Shown: positions 56,077 to 64,000 of the stretch, in pieces | Layout of the letters: every line of letters starts with the position of its first letter | Numbering within the stretch: position 1 is the first letter of the stretch | NCBI GenBank assembly: GCA_002477805.1 | Contig: DLKQ01000013.1 | Location: 1 to 64,000, forward strand | DNA: 64,000 nucleotides | Source of the DNA: Christensenella sp. UBA7584 | Lineage (GTDB): Bacteria > Bacillota > Clostridia > Christensenellales > UBA1242 | Direction: 5' to 3' | Notes under the pieces: model-generated | Database searches by the model: none | What the model saw: the letters and a program-made list of their open reading frames with translations, nothing else | What the model was told of the DNA's origin: nothing | Position numbers and translations under genes: made by a program

Positions 56077-57471
56077 TTACTCTTTTTCAAGATTTTGAGA
56101 TAGGTATGAAACAAGATTTTCAAGGCTAACACGCTCTTGTTTCATTGTGTCACGGTCACGAACTGTTACACAGTTATCTTCAAGAGTGTCAAAATCAATA
56201 GTTACGCAGTATGGAGTACCGATTTCGTCTTGCCTACGATAGCGTTTTCCTATTGAACCCGAAGTATCAAACTCGCTTCTAAATTTTTGTGAAACAAGGC
56301 GGAAAACTTGTTCTGCTTTTTCCGAAAGTTTGTTTGAAAGTGGTAAAACAGCTACTTTGATTGGCGCTAGTTTTTTGCTAAATTTCATCACAGTACGCTC
56401 TTCACCATTTTCTAATGTTTCGACATTATAAGCCGAACAAAGAACAGCAAGTATTGTACGGTCAACACCGACAGAAGGCTCTATAACATAAGGGATAAAT
56501 TTTTCATTTGTGTGAGGGTCAAGGTAGCTCAAATCCTGTCCACTAAACTTTTGATGTTGAGTCAAGTCGTGGTCTGTTCGATTAGCAATTCCCCAAAGTT
56601 CTCCCCAGCCAAAAGGAAATTTAAACTCAATGTCAGTGGTTGCGACTGAGTAAAAACAAAGTTCGTCTTGGTCATGGTCTCTGAGCCTCAAAAGTTCTTT
56701 TTCAATACATAAACTCTGCAAAAAGTCAAAAGCCTTTTGTCTATAGTAAACAAAATATTTTTCACTCTCATCAGGCCTGCAGAAAAATTCTAGTTCCATT
56801 TGTTCAAACTCACGAACTCTGAATATAAAATTCCCTGGTGTGATTTCGTTTCTAAATGACTTTCCGATTTGTCCAATTCCAAGTGGGAGTTTTCCGCGAC
56901 AAGTGCGAAGTACATTTTTAAAGTTTACAAAAATTCCGCCCGCTGTTTCAGGACGAAGGAAAATTTCGCTCTTTTTATCCTCTGTTACACCTTGAAAAGT
57001 TTTGAACATCAAATTAAACTTTCTAATTGGTGTAAAGTCTGTTTTTCCACAATTCGGACAAGGAATATTGTTTTCTTTTATGAAATCTTCTAACTGTTTG
57101 TCACTCAGCGATTCTACACTAAAATCAAGAGTTTTTCCATTTTTAAAGAGCCACTCTTCAATTAATTTGTCCGCACGAACACGACTTTTACAATTCTTGC
57201 AGTCCATTAAAGGGTCAGAAAAGTTTGCAAGGTGTCCGCTTGCTTCCCACACTGTTGGATTCATTAAAATCGCACTGTCAAGACCAACATTGTTTGGTTC
57301 ACGCTCTATAAATTCTTTCCACCATTCTCTTTTTATGTTGTTTTTGAGTTCAACTCCAAGTGGACCATAATCCCAAGTATTGGAAAGCCCTCCATAAATT
57401 TCGCTACCTGCAAAAATAAAACCTCTATTTTTGCAAAGTGCAACAAGTTCGTTCATTGTAATTTGTGTCAT
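56077..57471 (-). CDS. glyS: glycyl-tRNA synthetase, single-chain type
   Basis: A 464-residue class II synthetase of the homodimeric (eukaryote/archaea-like) type rather than the GlyQ/GlyS tetramer. Motifs include [34 protein letters not shown] (motif 2 region), [16 protein letters not shown] (motif 3) and the C-terminal anticodon-binding domain with [19 protein letters not shown] Cys pair set (CKNC near 97, CPNC near 138) matches the zinc-binding insert. It lies 32 bases after tex and is probably co-transcribed. Confidence 0.95.
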   Translation of the reverse strand: MTQITMNELVALCKNRGFIFAGSEIYGGLSNTWDYGPLGVELKNNIKREWWKEFIEREPNNVGLDSAILMNPTVWEASGHLANFSDPLMDCKNCKSRVRADKLIEEWLFKNGKTLDFSVESLSDKQLEDFIKENNIPCPNCGKTDFTPIRKFNLMFKTFQGVTEDKKSEIFLRPETAGGIFVNFKNVLRTCRGKLPLGIGQIGKSFRNEITPGNFIFRVREFEQMELEFFCRPDESEKYFVYYRQKAFDFLQSLCIEKELLRLRDHDQDELCFYSVATTDIEFKFPFGWGELWGIANRTDHDLTQHQKFSGQDLSYLDPHTNEKFIPYVIEPSVGVDRTILAVLCSAYNVETLENGEERTVMKFSKKLAPIKVAVLPLSNKLSEKAEQVFRLVSQKFRSEFDTSGSIGKRYRRQDEIGTPYCVTIDFDTLEDNCVTVRDRDTMKQERVSLENLVSYLSQNLEKE

Positions 57472-57503
57472 ATTATAATCCTTTTTGCTGTTTTTTGACG
57501 AAA

Positions 57504-59837
57504 TTAGTCAATATTTCGCATAGTTAAACTAATTCTATTTTTTGCAATATCTACGCCGATAACTTTTACTTTTACTCTGTCACCAACTGTAAGTTCCTCA
57601 CTTGGGTGCTTTATGTAATGGTCACAAATTTGCGAAATGTGAACCAAGCCATCTTGGTGCACTCCAATATCAACAAAAGCACCGAAATCTATTACATTTC
57701 GAACCACACCGTCAAGAACCATTCCTTCCTTTAAGTCCTCTATGCTGAGCAGGTCTCCTCTAAGTTCAACTTGTGGCAAACTGTCTCGAATATCTCTACC
57801 CGGCTTTTGAAGTTCGGCAACAATATCATTTAGTGTAGGAACACCAACCCCGCAAAGCTGGGCAACTTTTTCTTCCCCCTCACTCTTTATTGCAGTAGGT
57901 AAAACTGAAAGTCCGCCTTCCTTAATTTTTTGCTGGTCTATGTTAAAATGTTTAAGAAGTTTTTCAACTGCTTCATAACTTTCTGGGTGAACTGAAGTGT
58001 TGTCCAAAATATTTTTTGCATTAGGAATTCTCAAAAAGCCTGCGCACTGCTCAAAAGCTTTTGCTCCAAGTTTTGGAACATCAACAAGTTCTTGCCTACT
58101 CTTAAATTCACCTTTTTTAGCACGGTAATCTGCAATACTTTTTGCACTTGCACTATTAAGGCCGCTCACCCTTGCAAGAAGTGGAACACTTGCTGTGTTA
58201 AGGTCAACTCCAACACTGTTTACACAACCTTCTACCACGCCTTCTAGCACTTCTCCAAGCCTTTTTTGTGGCATATCGTGTTGATACTGACCTACCCCGA
58301 TTGATTTTGGGTCAATTTTAATGAGTTCAGCAAGTGGGTCTTGAAGCCTACGCGCGATACTAATTGCACTACGAATATTTACATCATAGTCTGGAAATTC
58401 TTGAGAAGCGAGTTTGCTTGCACTGTACACACTGGCTCCAGCTTCGTTTACCATTGCGTATTGAACAGGAATTTGTACTGATTTGATTAGTTTTACTACA
58501 AAAATTTCTGCTTCTTTGCTCGCTGTTCCGTTTCCGACAGCAATTGCGTTTACATTATGCCTATAAATCATATTTGAAAGCTCTTTAATAGCTTCATCAA
58601 CTTTATTTAGTGGAGGAGTTGGATAAACAACCCCAGTATCTAACACATTCCCGCTAGAGTCAACAACTGCCACCTTGCACCCCATTCTGTAACCTGGGTC
58701 AATAGACATAACAACCTTTCCTTTTAGTGGTGGTTGAAGTAATAGTGGCTTTAAATTGAGTTCAAACATTTTTATTGCTTGCTCGCTAGCGTTTTCAGTA
58801 AGTGTTGCTCTAATTTCAGTTTCAAGAGAAGGTGCTAAAAGTCTAGAAAAACCGTCAGATACCGCTTCAGACAAAAACTGAGTTACCGAAAGTTCGGCTT
58901 TTGGAGTCTTTTCAAATTCTCTTGTAGCGTTGATTGCTTTTGTAATTAAAATAGAAGCGTCTTTTACTACTTTCTCACTCTTTTCTTCACTCTTTTCTGC
59001 TTCTTTTTTCTCTTCATCTTTAACTTTTTCAGTCTGTTTTTCATCTTTTACACTTAACTTGACATTTTCTTTGATGAAAGTTTTGAATAAAAAGTTTAAG
59101 CAATCCACTGCATCTTGTGGCTTCATTACTAGAAATGCTTTTAAAGCACCCTCCTTCTCGCCTCGATTTATTGCAAGCACGCGGTGAGACGGAATAGTTC
59201 TGACAAGTTCGGAAAAGTCTTTGTATGTTTCATAAACTTTCTTCTCGTCTTTTTCTTCTTTCCACTCAGTGGCAAGTTTTGCTTTTGCAAAGAATTTTTC
59301 TCGCATTTCTTTTCGTACATTTGTGCTATCTGAAACAATCTCAGCAATAATATCACTTGCGCCCTGAAGTGCATCTTGAACGGTTTCAATGCCTTTTTCT
59401 GGATTAATATACTTTTCAGCTTCACTAACCATATTAAAGTCTTTTGCTTGCTTTAAAATTTCATCAGCAAGTGGTTGAAGCCCTGCCGAAATAGCAACTG
59501 AAGCCCTTGTTTTCCTCTTTGGCCTAAATGGGCGGTAAATATCTTCTACTTCGGTAATAGTTAACGCTGAGTCTATCTGTTTTGAAAGCTCATCGGTAAG
59601 ATTCCCTTGCTCGGTTAAAAGCTTGATTACTTCTTCTTTTCTTTTTTCTAAATTTCTAAGCTGAGAAAGGCTGTCTGCAAATTCTCTGATAGTTTGGTCG
59701 TCACAACTTCCGTGCATTTCCTTTCGGTATCTTGAAATAAATGGAATGGTACAACCTTCATCAAGTAAATTTATGATATTATTTGCATAACTTTCTTTTA
59801 GATTAAATTTTGTAGCTAAAACTTGGACTATATTCAT
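57504..59837 (-). CDS. tex: Tex family RNA-binding protein
   Basis: The 777-residue protein has the Tex order of domains: an N-terminal helical part ([20 protein letters not shown], then [12 protein letters not shown]), a YqgF-like RNase H fold ([16 protein letters not shown]), helix-hairpin-helix repeats ([20 protein letters not shown]) and a C-terminal S1 domain ([20 protein letters not shown]). Tex binds nucleic acid and takes part in transcription. An unusual Lys/Glu-rich insert (about residues 260-295) interrupts the region before the YqgF domain; this accounts for the protein being longer than typical members of about 720 residues. AGAGGA precedes the ATG. Confidence 0.9.
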   Translation of the reverse strand: MNIVQVLATKFNLKESYANNIINLLDEGCTIPFISRYRKEMHGSCDDQTIREFADSLSQLRNLEKRKEEVIKLLTEQGNLTDELSKQIDSALTITEVEDIYRPFRPKRKTRASVAISAGLQPLADEILKQAKDFNMVSEAEKYINPEKGIETVQDALQGASDIIAEIVSDSTNVRKEMREKFFAKAKLATEWKEEKDEKKVYETYKDFSELVRTIPSHRVLAINRGEKEGALKAFLVMKPQDAVDCLNFLFKTFIKENVKLSVKDEKQTEKVKDEEKKEAEKSEEKSEKVVKDASILITKAINATREFEKTPKAELSVTQFLSEAVSDGFSRLLAPSLETEIRATLTENASEQAIKMFELNLKPLLLQPPLKGKVVMSIDPGYRMGCKVAVVDSSGNVLDTGVVYPTPPLNKVDEAIKELSNMIYRHNVNAIAVGNGTASKEAEIFVVKLIKSVQIPVQYAMVNEAGASVYSASKLASQEFPDYDVNIRSAISIARRLQDPLAELIKIDPKSIGVGQYQHDMPQKRLGEVLEGVVEGCVNSVGVDLNTASVPLLARVSGLNSASAKSIADYRAKKGEFKSRQELVDVPKLGAKAFEQCAGFLRIPNAKNILDNTSVHPESYEAVEKLLKHFNIDQQKIKEGGLSVLPTAIKSEGEEKVAQLCGVGVPTLNDIVAELQKPGRDIRDSLPQVELRGDLLSIEDLKEGMVLDGVVRNVIDFGAFVDIGVHQDGLVHISQICDHYIKHPSEELTVGDRVKVKVIGVDIAKNRISLTMRNID

Positions 59838-59904
59838 TTTTAATTCCTCTTTTTAAGTTTGTATTAAAATTACCACATTAGGCAAAAAAGGTCAAGCGGT
59901 TTAG

Positions 59905-59935
59905 TTGACAAATTCAAAAAGATTTGTCATACTAA
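59905..59935 (+). promoter_or_regulatory. degV promoter region with palindrome
   Basis: TTGACA (59905-59910) and TACTAA (59930-59935) are 19 bases apart. A perfect 8-8-8 inverted repeat TGACAAAT / ATTTGTCA (59906-59913, 59922-59929) covers the -35 box and the spacer, which suggests an operator. Confidence 0.45.
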
Positions 59936-59974
59936 GAGCATATTAATAGGTTTAAAACTTAGGGAGAAAAATTT

Positions 59975-60829
59975 ATGAAAATAAAAATTACATCAGATAG
60001 TACAAGTGATTTAAGCTCGGAGCTAATCAAAAAATACAACATCGGAATTTTGCCTGTAACTGTTATTGCAGACGGAAAAGAGTACAAAGACGGTGTGGAC
60101 ATAACCACAGATGAACTTTTCCCGATTGTAGAAAAGACAGGCGAATTACCAAAAACGGCAGCAACAAACCCAACACTTTTTGAGGAATTTTTCAAATCTC
60201 AATTAGAAAGTGACGGGGGCTATGATGCGATTATTCACTTTGATATTTCGTCTAAAATCAGTAGTTTGTTTCAAAACGCACAAATTGCCTCTCAAGCTTT
60301 TGATAACAAGGTATTTGTAGTGGACAGCCTTTCTCTCTCAACAGGAATTGGTCTTCAAATGCTTTACGCCTATGAACTTGCGCAAAAAGGCGTTTCGGCA
60401 GAGGAAATTTATCAAAAAGTTTTAGAAAGACGCAACTCTGTTCAGGCTTCTTTCGTTATTGACACATTAAAATATTTGTACAAGGGCGGTAGATGTTCTC
60501 GCCTTGCAATGTTTGGTGCAAATCTGTTAAAGATTAAGCCAGTAATTGCTCTTAATGACGGAAAAATGGACGTAGATAGCAAGCCACGCGGAAAATTTGC
60601 CGATGTTGCAATGAAATATGTTGAATATACTTTGCAAAAATACAAGACTCCAGACAAAACAAGATGCTTTTTGACTTACACTACTTTAGATGATGAGATA
60701 GTACAAAAAATTTATGAGCGAATAAAACCTCTATTTAAAGAAGTGCTTATTACTAGAGCAGGTTGTACTGTAGCAACCCACTGCGGAAAAAACACTGTTG
60801 GAATTTTGTTTTATAACGACGGAAAATAG
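59975..60829 (+). CDS. DegV family fatty-acid-binding protein
   Basis: The 284-residue protein opens with the DegV signature KITSDSTSDLSSELIKKYNI and has PVTVIADGKEYKDGVDIT, KTAATNPTLFEEFF and the basic RLAMFGANLLKIKPVIALNDG segment. DegV (FakB-type) proteins carry a fatty acid for phosphorylation by the FakA kinase and its transfer to phospholipid synthesis. AGGGAG precedes the ATG. It is divergent from tex. Confidence 0.9.
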   Translation: MKIKITSDSTSDLSSELIKKYNIGILPVTVIADGKEYKDGVDITTDELFPIVEKTGELPKTAATNPTLFEEFFKSQLESDGGYDAIIHFDISSKISSLFQNAQIASQAFDNKVFVVDSLSLSTGIGLQMLYAYELAQKGVSAEEIYQKVLERRNSVQASFVIDTLKYLYKGGRCSRLAMFGANLLKIKPVIALNDGKMDVDSKPRGKFADVAMKYVEYTLQKYKTPDKTRCFLTYTTLDDEIVQKIYERIKPLFKEVLITRAGCTVATHCGKNTVGILFYNDGK

Positions 60830-61161
60830 AGATAAAATTGCATTAATATAAAATACTAGGTTGTCCAAAAGTAAAGCAAATACATAGGCAAAATGCAAAG
60901 CTGAAATAAGGTAGGAAAATAAAAACTAAACACAAAAAGATAAACAAAAGTTTTTTAGAAAATAACAAAAACTAGTATCAGGCTTTTAAACTTAATAATA
61001 CCAAAAATTTTTAAAAACCAAAAAATTTGTTATTTTAAACTTTGCAACAATCAATTTTTACTCAAAACTAGAAAAGTATTTTAATTTACCTAAAAATCGA
61101 AATTTAAACTATAATAAAAATTGCAAGAATATAAATTACTATAAAAAATATAAAAAGTAGA
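60830..61161. other. intergenic region
   Basis: 332 AT-rich bases with no gene or clear structure except the left arm of the hairpin that terminates the nucleotidyltransferase gene. Confidence 0.5.
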
Positions 61162-61181
61162 CTAGTCAAAGTCTACTTTTT
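61152..61181 (-). terminator. terminator overlapping the end of the coding sequence
   Basis: AAAAAGTAGAC (61152-61162) pairs with GTCTACTTTTT (61171-61181). The right arm lies inside the last codons (Lys-Lys-Val-Asp-Phe-Asp) of the nucleotidyltransferase gene, and the T run follows its stop. Confidence 0.8.
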
Positions 61182-61689
61182 TACTGAGCACTTTTGTGAA
61201 AAATGGTTTAGCACTTTCCACCAAATAGTCCATATATTTTGTTGGCTCTTGCCTAATTTGTGTGCTACTTATGTTTACCTTAGTTCGTTTTGGGTCTTGC
61301 AAAATGTATTTTGACTCAGGAAAATATTTCGCATAATATGGAGCGTAACTTTCTTCACTGCCGAAAATAAAGTCTATTTTTTCGCCTATGCGTTCTTTTA
61401 ACATTCTACTCCAAACTTCCCAACCATAAGGCATTGGCTTGATACCTCTTTCATCAAAAGGTACAATTTTGATATTTTTTTGTTCTCCAAGTTCTAGTCT
61501 AACCCACATTGCTTTTTGTGCAAGTGAAATATAAGGTAGTCCCGCTTGCTCACAAAGTTCCTCGCAAACAACTGGGTCTTCTCCAACTACAACATACAGT
61601 TTGTCGCATTTTTTGCTTGCATCTAAAATTGCCTTTATGTGCCCCTTGTGCGGTGGCAAAAACTTTCCTACAAAAATTCCTGTAGACAT
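61162..61689 (-). CDS. NadR-like nucleotidyltransferase
   Basis: The 175-residue protein has the HxGH motif in FLPPHKGHIKAI and the ISSTQIR motif near residue 145 that binds the nucleotide phosphates, as in nicotinamide-nucleotide adenylyltransferase and NadR. FGSEESYAPYYAKYFPE is characteristic of the NadR-type branch. It probably joins NMN and ATP to NAD. The NadR kinase domain and helix-turn-helix are absent. The ATG at 61689 follows AGGAGG by nine bases; the TTG just before it is in phase but not needed. Confidence 0.8.
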   Translation of the reverse strand: MSTGIFVGKFLPPHKGHIKAILDASKKCDKLYVVVGEDPVVCEELCEQAGLPYISLAQKAMWVRLELGEQKNIKIVPFDERGIKPMPYGWEVWSRMLKERIGEKIDFIFGSEESYAPYYAKYFPESKYILQDPKRTKVNISSTQIRQEPTKYMDYLVESAKPFFTKVLSKKVDFD

Positions 61690-62489
61690 CAATTATTTCC
61701 TCCTATGTGTTGATACAAATTTTATTATAACACACAAAAAAACTTAACGCAAGTTTATAATAGGGCATACAAAAAAACTAAGAAAATTGAAAACATAACT
61801 GCTACTTTGTAACAAAAAGTCTTTTGTGTTTTTGATTTTAGTAAATTGATAATTAATTAAAACACTCAATTAAAATTAAACATTTTTGTTAATATTGCAA
61901 AATCAAACTAAAAACTACTAAATAAAATTGCAAACTCAAAAAATTATTCTTTTAATCCAATGTATTTAAAAAATGGGCATTGTAATCATCTTCCACACTT
62001 TGACAAAAAATAATAAAAGCTTTTAAGAAAATGAAATACATCAATAATTTTGTGAAAAAATTACTTTTACAACTTTTTTAATATTTTATATTTTTAGTGT
62101 TAATTGTGGAAAAGTGGAAAAGTCTTATGCAAAAGTTTTACTAAAAATAAACTAAATTTATGAGCTTTTTAGTTAAGCGATTACATCTCATTTATGGCTA
62201 CCAATTTTAAAAAATGGGTTTTTGAAATTAGCATTTCTTAGATGACCACAAAGAGCAATGATTGTTTGAGAAAAAATAATGTTTTTTGCTTTATTTTACT
62301 ATAATTTTTAGCGAAACACAAAATAAAATTGTGTTTATTCAATCTTTATTTAAAATTCCCGCTTGACTACAAATTCATCATTTACAAAGAAGTAATAAAT
62401 TCATCAAAAAAATCTACGAAAAACACTAGACTATTTGGAGTATAATACAAAAAATCACCAGTTCGGTGATTTTTTAATTTTTTATCTAC
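61690..62489. other. long AT-rich intergenic region
   Basis: No gene is seen in 800 bases. It contains a second copy of TGTGGAAAAGTGGA (62105-62118) and, at the right end, the thrS terminator. No tRNA or other structured RNA was recognised. Confidence 0.6.
62449..62475 (-). terminator. thrS terminator
   Basis: AAAAAATCACC (62449-62459) pairs with GGTGATTTTTT (62465-62475), 15 bases past the thrS stop, with a T run on the minus strand. Confidence 0.85.
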
Positions 62490-64000
62490 CTAAAAATCTT
62501 CTACAAGTTTAAGTGATTTGTTTTTGTTTTCAGTTTGAACAACTTTAGCAAATTTTTCTAGCGACACATCATTGACTTGCTTTCCGCCACGAATTTTTAT
62601 CGAAACAGTATTTTCCGCTTGTTCTTTGCTACCAAGAATGAGAACATAAGGCACTTTCATCTTTCTATAATTATTAACTTTTGCACCCATTCCGCCTTGA
62701 GAAAGGTCAACTTCTGCTTTTAGTCCAGCATCTTTTAGTTTTTCTAAAATTGACTTTGCGTAATCAAAGTTTTCTTCACTCACTGGAACAATTCCGACCT
62801 GAATTGGAGCGAGCCAAAGTGGGAAGTTACCCTCAAAATGCTCAATTAAAATTCCAATAAATCTTTCAAACGAACCATAAATTACTCTATGAACCAAAAC
62901 TGGTGTTTCAAGTCCGCCTTTTTCGTTCGCAAAAGTGAGGTCGAAGTTGCGTGGAAGTTGGAAATCAAGCTGAATTGTACCAGTTTGCCATTTTCTGCCC
63001 AAAGCATCTGTCATAATGAGGTCAATTTTTGGCCCATAGAACGCTCCGTCACCTTCGTTGAGAACAAAATTTTCTTTTCCAAAGCGATTTATCATAATTT
63101 CTTTAAGTTCAGATTCGGCTTTGTTCCAAAGGTTAATGTCTCCCATAAAGTCCTCAGGTCTTGTTGAAAGCACTGCTTGATATTTTACATCAAAAATACT
63201 GTAAAAACGGTCTGCTATGTCCAAAATTGCGTTGATTTCGTCTTTGATTTGCTCTGGTCGTATAAAGTTGTGCGAATCATCTTGCGTAAAACTTTGCACT
63301 CTGAAAAGTCCGTGAAGTGTTCCACTGATTTCTTTACGGTGAAGTTTGTCGCAGTCTGAAAATCTAAGTGGAAGGTCACGGTATGAACGAACTTTTCGCT
63401 TGTAAACCATTATTGCATTTGGACAGTTCATTGGTTTTAATGCAAAAGGGTTGTTTTCTTCACCTGTTGTGAACATATTTTCTTTGTAGTGTTCCCAATG
63501 TCCTGAGGTTTCCCATAGTTTTCGGGTGTTGAGTTGTGGGCTAGAAATTTCGTGATAACCGCGTTTTTCGTGCTCTTCTCTCCAAAAGGCAAGCAGTGTG
63601 TTAAAAAGCTTTAAACCGTGGGGAAGCCAATATGGCATACCTGGTGCGGTGTCGTCTAGGAAAAATAGGTCAAGTGCTTCTCCAAGTTTTCGGTGGTCAC
63701 GGCGTTTTGCTTCTTCTATCTGAAATAGGTACGCTTTTAACTCTTCTTTTGTAGGAAAGGCAACGGCATAAATTCGTTGAAGCATTTTGTTTTTACTATC
63801 CCCTCGCCAATAAGCTCCAGCAATACTCATCAATTTAAATGAAACACTTCTTAGCTCTCTACTATTTTCCACGTGAGGGCCAGCACAAAGGTCAATAAAT
63901 TCTCCGCTTTGATAAATAGAAACAGAGTCATCTTCAATACCTTCAATTAGTTCAAGTTTGTAAGGCTGGTCTGCAAAAAACTTTTTTGCTTCACTTTTTG
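62490..64000 (-). CDS. thrS: threonyl-tRNA synthetase, 5' end missing
   Basis: A class II synthetase whose frame stays open to the right edge; about 503 codons are present and the N-terminal TGS and part of the SAD domain lie outside. Visible are the end of the SAD editing domain (GEFIDLCAGPHVENS, then AGAYWRGDSKN), the catalytic core with motif 2 (RFSDCDKLHRKEISGTLHGL), Cys153 in KPMNCPNAIM that helps bind zinc, and motif 3 (HRVIYGSFERFIGILIEH). The anticodon-binding domain is C-terminal. A GTG at 63872 is internal and not the start. Confidence 0.95.
   Translation of the reverse strand, partial: KSEAKKFFADQPYKLELIEGIEDDSVSIYQSGEFIDLCAGPHVENSRELRSVSFKLMSIAGAYWRGDSKNKMLQRIYAVAFPTKEELKAYLFQIEEAKRRDHRKLGEALDLFFLDDTAPGMPYWLPHGLKLFNTLLAFWREEHEKRGYHEISSPQLNTRKLWETSGHWEHYKENMFTTGEENNPFALKPMNCPNAIMVYKRKVRSYRDLPLRFSDCDKLHRKEISGTLHGLFRVQSFTQDDSHNFIRPEQIKDEINAILDIADRFYSIFDVKYQAVLSTRPEDFMGDINLWNKAESELKEIMINRFGKENFVLNEGDGAFYGPKIDLIMTDALGRKWQTGTIQLDFQLPRNFDLTFANEKGGLETPVLVHRVIYGSFERFIGILIEHFEGNFPLWLAPIQVGIVPVSEENFDYAKSILEKLKDAGLKAEVDLSQGGMGAKVNNYRKMKVPYVLILGSKEQAENTVSIKIRGGKQVNDVSLEKFAKVVQTENKNKSLKLVEDF

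Noticed and set aside
62490..63872. thrS starting at GTG 63872
   Set aside because: The frame continues to the window edge with conserved SAD-domain residues, so the real start lies outside.

Overview
The window is AT-rich, low-GC bacterial DNA. It carries Spo0A, the spore-associated protein YyaC, an L33/SecE/NusG/L11/L1 block, a Zur-ZnuABC zinc locus and a single-chain glycyl-tRNA synthetase. Together these point to a spore-forming or spore-derived member of the Bacillota, most likely an uncultured Clostridia lineage from an animal gut; the lineage is inferred, the genes are seen. No tRNA, rRNA, CRISPR array or complete insertion sequence was recognised.

Positions 1-11100 look accessory. 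After a truncated small gene at the left edge comes a compact four-gene minus-strand operon (3886 to 432): a DUF4186 protein, a radical SAM enzyme, a methyltransferase with a DPPW motif, and a fusion of an ASCH domain to a P-loop kinase-like domain. This is the best candidate in the window for an undescribed nucleic-acid modification or defence system. Next are a winged-helix protein, two small genes, a lipoprotein, a BRO-N antirepressor-like protein, an abortive-infection-like protein and a decayed gene.

Positions 11100-15000 hold a zinc-uptake operon on the plus strand. A textbook promoter overlapped by a near-palindromic Zur-type operator drives zur, a Cys-rich membrane protein, znuA, znuC, znuB and a membrane-anchored protein of unknown function. 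A 1271-residue superfamily 1 helicase with a C-terminal restriction-nuclease-like domain follows (15359-19174, minus). A surface-associated group comes next: a membrane glycosyltransferase containing a nine-guanine tract, a collagen-like protein and a low-complexity protein.

Positions 24297-36200 are mostly housekeeping on the minus strand: argS, rplA, rplK, nusG, secE, rpmG, a small XRE regulator, polA, an acidic zinc-ribbon protein, spo0A and a CvpA-like membrane protein, with yyaC on the plus strand. Positions 36789-55466 are one uninterrupted gene for a 6225-residue lipoprotein made of Ig-like N-terminal modules and long runs of GLUG-type repeats; it fills 29 percent of the window. The right end returns to core functions: glyS, tex, degV, a NadR-like nucleotidyltransferase and thrS, the last cut by the window edge.

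Nearly every minus-strand transcription unit ends in a recognisable hairpin-plus-T-tract terminator. Intergenic regions are long, very AT-rich and contain short degenerate repeats shared between distant loci.
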